64,000 nucleotides of DNA from UBA1309 sp047605645 (lineage in GTDB: Bacteria; Bacteroidota; Bacteroidia; Bacteroidales; Dysgonomonadaceae), in NCBI GenBank assembly GCA_047605645.1, contig JASGFJ010000027.1, forward strand, positions 1-64,000, given 5' to 3'. Position numbers and translations under genes: made by a program. The first letter of the stretch is position 1. Each line of letters begins with the position of its first letter. Below, in pieces: positions 57,465 to 64,000 of the stretch. Under the pieces are notes generated by a model. It did not search any database and was not told the DNA's origin. It worked only from the letters and a program-made list of their open reading frames with translations.

Positions 57465-58352
57465 ATGAAAAAAGAAATATTGATTATTTTCCTTATGTGC
57501 ATTGCCATGCTGCCTTCTTGCACAAAGGAAGAACCGATAGAAGTGGTAGAAACTCATCGAGAAATAGATACAGAAAAACTTGCAGCACAGAAATCTAATT
57601 TGGAAAATCGTTTGATCTCCATCGGTCTTATGTATGGATGGGGACAAACCGACAAAAGCAACCTTTATCACACTCCGGACGACCTGGATATGATTGTCTT
57701 GAAAGATGGGTACACAAACGCTACTCAATATCAACTGGCAGATCTGAAATCGGTTAAAGAAAAAAAAGCAACACGGGTGCTTGCCGGAGTCGATCTATCT
57801 GTGCTGGCTGATTCGACAGTTCCCCTCCCCATCAATCCCGATTCTCTGATCAGGCTTGTCAAAAAATACGGATTAGACGGAATCAGTGTACAACTCCCCG
57901 AAAGCGACACTGTTAAAACAGCTTATGTGACAAATTACCTGAAAACAATTGCTGCATTTGCAGGAAAAGGAACCAATTATTACCTCATTCTGGAAAATCC
58001 ATTAACGCGATATGCTGAGAATTTCAAAAATGCGAATTGGGTAATCCGTATTCATAAATCAGTAGACACACCCACTTTAGCCGGCTTCACCGAAAGTGCT
58101 CAGCAATGGGCGGCATTCAAATTTGTTCCCGGGGTGGATTTCTCCCGAAAAGATCTTTCCGGTGGATTTGTCGACACAGAACACTTTGTTGCAGGAGGAC
58201 GCCCTTCCATGGCTATTGACATCTGCGACTGGAGTGCTCAAAATCAGGGTGGTATTGCTTTTTATCATATCGAGAAGAATTATACGGATATTGTCAACGC
58301 TGTAACATTTTCGACTTTCAGAAAAGCGTTAGCTAAACTTTATAGTAAATAA
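57465..58352 (+). CDS. GH18-fold lipoprotein with degenerate active site, probable glycan-binding protein
   Basis: 295 residues from ATG 57465 (57450 is an alternative). Lipobox MLPSC. The body follows the GH18 TIM barrel of endo-beta-N-acetylglucosaminidases (ADLKSVKEKKATRVLAGVDL; KYGLDGISVQLPES), but the active-site motif DGxDxDxE reads DGISVQLPE (from about residue 138): both inner aspartates and the catalytic glutamate are gone. I infer a non-catalytic surface glycan-binding protein derived from a GH18 enzyme. The true GH18 is three genes downstream. Confidence 0.72.
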   Translation: MKKEILIIFLMCIAMLPSCTKEEPIEVVETHREIDTEKLAAQKSNLENRLISIGLMYGWGQTDKSNLYHTPDDLDMIVLKDGYTNATQYQLADLKSVKEKKATRVLAGVDLSVLADSTVPLPINPDSLIRLVKKYGLDGISVQLPESDTVKTAYVTNYLKTIAAFAGKGTNYYLILENPLTRYAENFKNANWVIRIHKSVDTPTLAGFTESAQQWAAFKFVPGVDFSRKDLSGGFVDTEHFVAGGRPSMAIDICDWSAQNQGGIAFYHIEKNYTDIVNAVTFSTFRKALAKLYSK

Positions 58353-58358
58353 ATGAAT

Positions 58359-58466
58359 TATGAAACAATGCCTGATTTTTATAAAATCACCCAACACAAG
58401 GATTAAAAATCAGGCAAATTGAGACCTTACATGTAGCGTCTCTACTAACAGTAAAAATTAAATCGT
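58359..58466 (+). repeat. Dispersed leader element with GAGAC palindrome, before LamG lipoprotein
   Basis: ATGAAACAATGCCTGATTTT, arms GCCTGATTTTTATAAAATCA and GATTAAAAATCAGGC, then GAGACCTTACATG/TAGCGTCTC and finally GTAAAAATTAAATCGT at the next ATG. Confidence 0.85.
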
Positions 58467-59684
58467 ATGAAAAACAAACTGGTATATCTTAAACTATTTT
58501 CAGCTGCACTAATGCTCTTTGGGGTTAGTTGCACAACGGGAGAGACTTATTCCGATTTGGATGAAGAGGGACAGGATCTTTATTCTCAGCAAGCCATGAT
58601 TTTCAAAGCAGACGGAACGAACAGCAAACAAGCATTGTTCAGTGATGTTTCCGGAGCGATGCTCGATACGGATAGTGCTGCTGTTGCAAGCTTCCAGTTC
58701 AATGCTGTACTGGTAAAGAAAAACGCTCGGCGGGTAAGCTTGGCAATAGCATCAACCCCCAACCAGGTCGATGTATACAATCAGGTGTATGGAACATCTT
58801 ACCTTCAGTTGCCTGAAGAATTAGCTTCTTATACCAAAACTTTGTCTATCGACTCGGCAAAGGTGCTTTCGGATAATGGAACATTGACGGTTAAATATTC
58901 TTCAAAATTGAAAGTAGGTCAAAAATATCTTCTGGCATTGACTGCCTCTTCCCAAAGCGATGGCATTGGAGTTATGGAAACTACCAAGACCATGTTTTAT
59001 TCTATTCAGTTGGAAAGCAATAAAGTGACAACCTCGGCTTTATTAACACGTGAAACGTACTTTAAAATAAATAAGAACAACTCTAAAATCTCCGATTTAG
59101 GTACGACATTCACCCTTGAAGGGTTGATCTGTGTCAGCAAGTTCCGCACGGCAAGTGATGTGGGAGATGCGCAAATCAGTACATTTATGGGAACAGAAGG
59201 AGGAACATTAGTTCGTTTCGGTGATGCCGGGCTGGATGGCAACAGGTTACAGGCAAACGGTACGGCTGTCGGAAGTGCCTTCTCTCTCAACAAATGGTAT
59301 CACGTCGCATTGGTGGTCAACAATGGAACTTCTTCTGTCTACATCAACGGAGAACCGGCAGGTACTTTTGCAAAAGCGGGAAGCATCGGCGAATTTTATA
59401 TTGGTCGCAGCTATAACGACAATCGGGGCATTGATGCCAAAGTAGCTGAAATTCGTATCTGGAAGACTGCGAGAACAGCAGAGCAGATTAAGCAGTGCAT
59501 GTACAAAGTTAAAGATTTGACGGGCATTTACGCTTATTGGAGAATGAACAGCATTACAGACGGCCTTATCCGGGACGATTCCGGCAACGACAACAATCTG
59601 GTCTTGTGGGGACAGCCAAGCAATGTACAGAAAGTCATCACGTTGGTTGACGAAGGAGCAGACGGCGTGCAAGTTGGCAAATAA
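58467..59684 (+). CDS. DUF1735 and LamG/concanavalin-like lipoprotein, surface glycan-binding candidate
   Basis: 405 residues. Lipobox FGVSC. N-terminal DUF1735 (about 30-180: MLDTDSAAVASFQFNAVLVK, PNQVDVYNQVYGTSYLQLPE), then a LamG-like jelly roll (about 195-385: FTLEGLICVSKFRTASDV, LNKWYHVALVVNNGTSSVYI, RSYNDNRGIDAKVAEIRIWK). No catalytic motif. Likely presents glycans to the SusCD complex or to the GH18 enzyme encoded next. Confidence 0.85.
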   Translation: MKNKLVYLKLFSAALMLFGVSCTTGETYSDLDEEGQDLYSQQAMIFKADGTNSKQALFSDVSGAMLDTDSAAVASFQFNAVLVKKNARRVSLAIASTPNQVDVYNQVYGTSYLQLPEELASYTKTLSIDSAKVLSDNGTLTVKYSSKLKVGQKYLLALTASSQSDGIGVMETTKTMFYSIQLESNKVTTSALLTRETYFKINKNNSKISDLGTTFTLEGLICVSKFRTASDVGDAQISTFMGTEGGTLVRFGDAGLDGNRLQANGTAVGSAFSLNKWYHVALVVNNGTSSVYINGEPAGTFAKAGSIGEFYIGRSYNDNRGIDAKVAEIRIWKTARTAEQIKQCMYKVKDLTGIYAYWRMNSITDGLIRDDSGNDNNLVLWGQPSNVQKVITLVDEGADGVQVGK

Positions 59685-59693
59685 ATATGAATC

Positions 59694-61130
59694 ATGAAAA
59701 CGTATAAAGCGATGAAAAAAACAATGATAATATTGGGAACAGTCCTGGCTGTGATCTTATCCGGTTGTTCCGAAGACATAAAATACACCACCAACCTGCC
59801 TGAGAGCGGGTATATAAATTCCGGTGAGGGGGTTATTTATCTGAAAAACCAGAAAGAAGAGACACATGCTCTGTTGTGGAAAGACAGCACACTCACCTTT
59901 CAAGTGGAAATTCCGGAAGCTTTCGATACAGATACGGTCATTCCCCTGAACACAAACCAGATATCGACAATCGTAGGTAATTACAATGAATTTATGTGCG
60001 CCGATCGTCCGGAAGCCAAAGATTATTCTGTATTTCCTTCCACAAACTATACTTTCTCGGGAGTAAACGTGAAAAAAGGAGAAACTTCAGCAGAGGCAAC
60101 ATTGGTCGTGAAGCAATTTACCGGCAGCAGCAATTATGGCGATTACATCCTGCCCATAAATTTCTCTATTCACGGGCGCAATTATCTCTATCATGTATTT
60201 GTCAGAAAGGACGGGGATTTTTCGCCGTTATCTGCCACAAATAAGAAAGCCATGCCTGCAGGAGCATACAGTTGTCCGGACAGAAAAGAACCGATGAAAA
60301 TGATTGCTTATGTCGAAACCAACAATTATGACATCCGTAATTATGGACAAGTGGTTTTGGAAAACACTAAAAAGCCGGTATTTGATGCGGTCGTTTTGTT
60401 TGCTGCGAACATGAATTACGATGCGACTGCCAAAAAGAGGGTCGTTTATTTCAACGATAAATTGCAACCCATCATCAAAAATCCGGAAAAATACATCAAG
60501 CCACTCACCGACAGAGGCATTAAAGTAATCATCACTCTTCTCCCGAATCATCAGGGAGTGGGATATGCAAACTTCCAAAATTATAATGAAGCTCTTGCCT
60601 TTGCCAAAGATATGAAAGTATGGACAGACAAACTTGGAATAGACGGATGGGATATCGACGAAGAATATGCCGATTATGGGAATCAACCTTCTCTTCCAAC
60701 AACCGGAGTGCAGTCTTATTTCTGGTATATGAGGGCCATGAAGGAAGTGATGCCCGATAAAATGCTGACTCTCTACGACTATGGACATAGCCTGCAGGCA
60801 ACATCTGTGGACGATCAAGGGAAAAAGGCATCGGATTACATCGATTTAAGCTGGACCGATTATTGGGTGCAAAAGCCCTCTTATGCAGGTATTCCCAACA
60901 ACAGATTCGGGATTTATTCTTATGAAGCGAATCGCTACAATTTATCGTATGTGGAAAGTGCAGCGAAACTAAACTTGCAAGGTTGCTACGGATTGCAGAT
61001 GTTCTTTAATATCAATCCTACTTCTTTTTTGGATGCCACTCAAATGACATACCTGAGCAAAGCCACTCAATTATTCTATGGCGAGCGTGCTGTTTTCTCC
61101 GGAAAATATCATGTTGGGCCGACAAAATAG
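59694..61130 (+). CDS. DUF1735 plus GH18 endo-beta-N-acetylglucosaminidase lipoprotein
   Basis: 478 residues; ATG 59712 is an alternative start. Lipobox ILSGC. DUF1735 (about 30-180) then a GH18 barrel (about 200-470). The active-site motif is intact: GIDGWDIDEEYADYG, with Glu324 as the acid/base, close to the EndoH/EndoF type DGxDxDxEY. This class cuts the chitobiose core of N-glycans, releasing the oligosaccharide at the cell surface. As the only enzyme in the locus, it makes the whole PUL a candidate for host or yeast N-glycans. Confidence 0.9.
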   Translation: MKTYKAMKKTMIILGTVLAVILSGCSEDIKYTTNLPESGYINSGEGVIYLKNQKEETHALLWKDSTLTFQVEIPEAFDTDTVIPLNTNQISTIVGNYNEFMCADRPEAKDYSVFPSTNYTFSGVNVKKGETSAEATLVVKQFTGSSNYGDYILPINFSIHGRNYLYHVFVRKDGDFSPLSATNKKAMPAGAYSCPDRKEPMKMIAYVETNNYDIRNYGQVVLENTKKPVFDAVVLFAANMNYDATAKKRVVYFNDKLQPIIKNPEKYIKPLTDRGIKVIITLLPNHQGVGYANFQNYNEALAFAKDMKVWTDKLGIDGWDIDEEYADYGNQPSLPTTGVQSYFWYMRAMKEVMPDKMLTLYDYGHSLQATSVDDQGKKASDYIDLSWTDYWVQKPSYAGIPNNRFGIYSYEANRYNLSYVESAAKLNLQGCYGLQMFFNINPTSFLDATQMTYLSKATQLFYGERAVFSGKYHVGPTK

Positions 61131-61199
61131 AAGCACAAAGAAACTCGTTCAGTAAGTTTTAGGAAAAAGATGGAAGTAAAGTTTTAGGAACATGAGGCG

Positions 61200-61235
61200 A
61201 ATGCCCGAAGGAGATTTTCTTATCCTTCGGGCATT
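61200..61235 (+). terminator. Rho-independent terminator of the PUL
   Basis: AATGCCCGAAGGA pairs with TCCTTCGGGCATT around a 10-base loop. Only a weak T run follows at once, but GTTTTTTC lies about 15 bases later. Confidence 0.7.
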
Positions 61236-61793
61236 TCCGTTACCTGTGTTTTTTCGAAAGAATCAGAAGGCAATATGTAAATAAATATTCCTGATTAATG
61301 CGAACACATACTCCAACATCACACTGAAAATAAATAATATAACATACACAACAAATAGTAGAGAACTACTTATATAAATAACAAGCTGCCGGAGGAGAAG
61401 GCTGTTCGGGAGAAAGTTCCGTGAGACGGTTGCAGAAATACATCAGACAAAAAGGCAGTCAGGAGAAGGCTGTAGAATACACGGGTATTCCTTCGGAAAA
61501 TACCCGGAAAGGTAGATAAGCCTGTTTCAAAGGAAAAAGTTCTTGAAAATAACAGCCGGAAAATGTTAAGCTAAAAAAAAGTCCGGTAGCTTCCGACTAA
61601 AAACGTCTAAACAACTGAATATAAAGTAAAAGTAACGCCATCTATCCTAAAACACATTGAAGAGACACACGAACGCACATCCAGCTATCCTTCGTTTACA
61701 GACAGGGAAATGACGAGTCCGGTCGAATACTGAATTTTATTAGAGAAATATATTTTTTATGATAAAATAATGTTGAATTAGTAGACTGATTTT
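61236..61793. other. Intergenic between PUL and HerA-like gene, no gene seen
   Basis: The segment AGGAGAAGGCTGT occurs twice (about 61398 and 61460) but the surrounding frames are closed. No RNA gene recognised. Confidence 0.4.
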
Positions 61794-61801
61794 TACCTTT
61801 G
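61794..61801 (+). promoter_or_regulatory. -7 box of the HerA-like gene
   Basis: TACCTTTG, 39 bases before the ATG. Confidence 0.6.
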
Positions 61802-61839
61802 TTATAAAAGACACAATTCTAAGAACAAAAATACGTCTT

Positions 61840-63381
61840 ATGTACGACAATGAACATCAAGCATTGACCGCCTTAGCTTCAGGAAAAGAAATCAACTTTC
61901 CCCCTAAAATGCTGAACAGACATGGTTTGATTACCGGAGCGACAGGAACCGGGAAAACCGTAACCCTGCAGACTTTAGCCGAAACCTTAAGTCAGATGGG
62001 AGTTCCGGTCTTTGCGGCAGACATCAAGGGCGATTTGTCGGGTCTGGCAAAAGCCGGCGGCGATAAAGACAGTGTGAACCAGCGGGTCAAGGATTTTCAC
62101 CTCGCCGAAAAGGGATTTGCCTTTCAGAACTTTCCTGTACAATTTTGGGATGTATTCGGCCAACAAGGCCATCCGGTGCGATGTACAATCTCTGAAATGG
62201 GGCCTGTCCTGCTCGAAAGATTACTTTCGCTGAACGAAACTCAGGGAACCGTACTTTCACTGGTTTTTAAAATAGCTGATGATAACGGTTTGTTGCTTAT
62301 CGATTTGAAAGACTTGCAGAAAATGCTGGAATACGTAGGCAATAAGCGGAATGAATTTACCACAAAGTACGGAAATATTTCAGCGGCCAGTATTGGTGCC
62401 ATACAGCGCAACCTGATGCGACTCGAATCGGAAGGCGCCGCCAGTTTTTTCGGCGAACCGGCTCTGGATATTAACGATTTGCTCCAAACCGACCAGCAGA
62501 AAGGAGTGATTAATATCCTGGCTGCCGACAAGTTAATGAATGCTCCGCGAGTATACACCTCCTTCTTGTTATGGATGCTGTCAAATCTTTATGAGAATCT
62601 GCCGGAAGTAGGAGATTTGGATAAACCGAAGCTGGTATTCTTTTTCGATGAAGCTCATTTGCTCTTCAATGATATGTCAACGGCTTTGTCGGAAAAAATA
62701 GTACAGATTGTCCGCCTTATACGTTCAAAAGGAGTCGGAATATTTTTTGTCACCCAAAATCCGGCCGATATTCCTCAAACGGTGTTAGGACAGCTCGGAA
62801 ACCGGGTGCAGCATGCTTTGCGCGCTTATACCCCCAACGATCAGAAAGCCGTGAAAATAGCGGCACAGACCTTCCGCGCCAATCCGGACTACTCCACAGA
62901 GCAGGTGATTACCGAATTAAATACCGGCGAAGCCCTCGTCTCTTTTCTGGATGAACAAGGAGCTCCGACAATGGTGCAACGTGCTTACATTGTTCCTCCT
63001 CAAAGCCGGATTGGCCCACTCACCCCTGAAGAAAGACAGCAAGTCATCAGGCAATCGTTGGTTTTCGGCATCTATGAGAAAGCGGAGGATCGGGAATCTG
63101 CTTATGAAATACTTTCGAATCGGCAACAAGCTGAATCCCTGGAAAAACAGAAAGAAGAAGATGAAAAACAACGGATACGGCAACAAAAAGAAGCACAAAA
63201 AGCACAGATAGAGGCAGAAAAAGCAGAAAGAGCTGCCGAACGCCAGCGTAAAGCAGAAGGTGGCGGGATACTGGAGGATATGCTCACGCAGATAGGGAAA
63301 TCGGCTACGCGCCAAATCTCAAATCAAATAGGGAGATCCATCGTCCGTACCATTTTCGGTACGTTTTTCGGAAAGAAATAA
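61840..63381 (+). CDS. HerA-like ATPase (DUF853 family)
   Basis: 513 residues. Walker A GATGTGKT at 33-40; Walker B KLVFFFDEAHLLF at about 263-275; an arginine-finger region after GVGIFFVTQNPADIP. The last 90 residues are a charged coiled coil (EKQKEEDEKQRIRQQKEAQ) followed by a glycine hinge and an ARG-rich tail (IGRSIVRTIFGTFFGKK). This is the DUF853/helicase-HerA-like C-terminal family, cytoplasmic, with unknown substrate; the phage-defence or repair associations seen for other HerA proteins do not apply by context. Confidence 0.85.
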   Translation: MYDNEHQALTALASGKEINFPPKMLNRHGLITGATGTGKTVTLQTLAETLSQMGVPVFAADIKGDLSGLAKAGGDKDSVNQRVKDFHLAEKGFAFQNFPVQFWDVFGQQGHPVRCTISEMGPVLLERLLSLNETQGTVLSLVFKIADDNGLLLIDLKDLQKMLEYVGNKRNEFTTKYGNISAASIGAIQRNLMRLESEGAASFFGEPALDINDLLQTDQQKGVINILAADKLMNAPRVYTSFLLWMLSNLYENLPEVGDLDKPKLVFFFDEAHLLFNDMSTALSEKIVQIVRLIRSKGVGIFFVTQNPADIPQTVLGQLGNRVQHALRAYTPNDQKAVKIAAQTFRANPDYSTEQVITELNTGEALVSFLDEQGAPTMVQRAYIVPPQSRIGPLTPEERQQVIRQSLVFGIYEKAEDRESAYEILSNRQQAESLEKQKEEDEKQRIRQQKEAQKAQIEAEKAERAAERQRKAEGGGILEDMLTQIGKSATRQISNQIGRSIVRTIFGTFFGKK

Positions 63382-63425
63382 TTTTCCCTTATCGGGAACA
63401 AATAATGCTGAGATAAATAAAATCG

Positions 63426-63527
63426 CATGAGGTAAAGTATGTTTTTTATTAAACCGACCAACATAATCATTAAAAAAAAACGAATAGAAACATTGAATAC
63501 AACGTCTACCAGTAAAAATAAAATCGT
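63426..63527 (+). repeat. Dispersed leader element, diverged copy before HAD gene
   Basis: ATGAGGTAAAGTATG, TTTTTTATTAAACCGA, AATCATTAAAAAAAAACG, ACATTGAATACAACGTCT and AGTAAAAATAAAATCGT directly before the HAD ATG. The stem is largely lost but motif order and right boundary are kept. Confidence 0.65.
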
Positions 63528-64000
63528 ATGAAATACAAATTATTAGTTATCGATGTTGACGACACGATGCTCAACAGTCAGGGAGAGATATCCAAACGGA
63601 CTCACGCTACGATAAGAAAAGTACAGCAAATGGGTATCAAAGTGGTGCTTGCCTCGGGAAGACCCACACATGGTCTGAAACGAATTGCAGAAGAGATTGA
63701 GTTGAAAAACTACGACGGCTATTTCTTATCGTACAATGGAGGACAGATATTCAAATGTCAGAAAGGACATAACGAATTGCTCTTTGAGAAAAGGATCAAT
63801 CCGGAACTGCTTCCCCTGCTGGAAGAAAAAGCACGTCAGTTAGACTTAGATATCTTCACCTATCATCAGGATTTTATCATCACCAACAATCCGGACAATC
63901 CTCATATCAAACGGGAGGCGGAAATTAATCAGATGCGCCTGATACAGGTAGATAATTTATCAGAAAGCATTGATTTCTGGCCCTGCAAATGTATGTTGGT
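63528..64000 (+). CDS. Cof-type HAD-superfamily hydrolase, N-terminal part (cut by window edge)
   Basis: 157 codons are visible. Motif I DVDDTMLN (about 9-16), motif II VVLASGRPT (about 39-47), and the Cof-type cap start (LSYNGGQIF). These phosphatases act on sugar phosphates or flavin and pyridoxal cofactors in the cytoplasm; the substrate is not readable. The ATG is fixed by the repeat-derived leader that ends at it. Confidence 0.85.
   Translation, partial: MKYKLLVIDVDDTMLNSQGEISKRTHATIRKVQQMGIKVVLASGRPTHGLKRIAEEIELKNYDGYFLSYNGGQIFKCQKGHNELLFEKRINPELLPLLEEKARQLDLDIFTYHQDFIITNNPDNPHIKREAEINQMRLIQVDNLSESIDFWPCKCML

Noticed and set aside
61390..61475. AGGAGAAGGCTGT present twice
   Set aside because: A 13-base direct repeat only; no larger structure or gene could be built on it.

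Overview
The window is from a Bacteroidota chromosome, most likely order Bacteroidales. Evidence: SusC/SusD, FecR and DUF1735 lipoproteins, TAnnTTTG-type -7 promoters without Shine-Dalgarno sites, type B ribosomal protein L31, DUF5686/DUF3078/DUF4249 families, and type IX secretion signs (PorD, a T9SS sorting domain, a TANFOR-like domain). A Tannerellaceae, Porphyromonadaceae or Dysgonomonadaceae relative is plausible; the genus cannot be settled by reading alone.

Layout. 1-4478 (minus): a TonB-dependent receptor, a DUF4249 lipoprotein and two LytS-like membrane proteins, one of which has lost the kinase motifs. 5422-11893: L-serine dehydratase, a zinc/manganese ABC pair with no permease, a beta carbonic anhydrase, and metNIQ. 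11894-16402: repeat-rich intergenic DNA around the membrane pyrophosphatase hppA. 16403-30822: housekeeping and envelope genes (APC permease, ettA, DUF5686, porD, initiator tRNA, DUF3078, lactonase-like lipoprotein, rpmE2, serine acetyltransferase, thyA, DUF5715, truA). 31048-33208 (minus): a truncated HU-like gene, a double-glycine-leader peptide with six core cysteines, and an exported thioredoxin-like protein. 33364-35092: a decay zone with several broken genes. 35093-49987 (minus): a four-gene operon of very large exported proteins (1489-residue protein of unknown family, Fn3 protein, 1932-residue SprB-repeat protein with T9SS sorting domain, TANFOR-like protein). 51071-61130 (plus): a polysaccharide utilization locus, fecR-susC-susD-pseudo-GH18-LamG-GH18 endo-beta-N-acetylglucosaminidase, probably for N-glycans. 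61840-64000: HerA-like ATPase and a partial Cof-type HAD hydrolase.

The most unusual feature is a family of roughly 95-bp dispersed repeats. Each has an inverted repeat (GCCTGATTTTT ... AAAAATCAGGC), and in five cases its right end (TAAAAATTAAATCGT) abuts the ATG of a gene: the TonB receptor, metQ, susD, the LamG lipoprotein and the HAD gene. Other copies sit in intergenic DNA at 11921-11992, 45424-45545 and 50671-50941. The element thus supplies the immediate 5' untranslated leader of unrelated genes, including genes inside operons.

All functional calls rest on motif reading and family knowledge; no database search was run.
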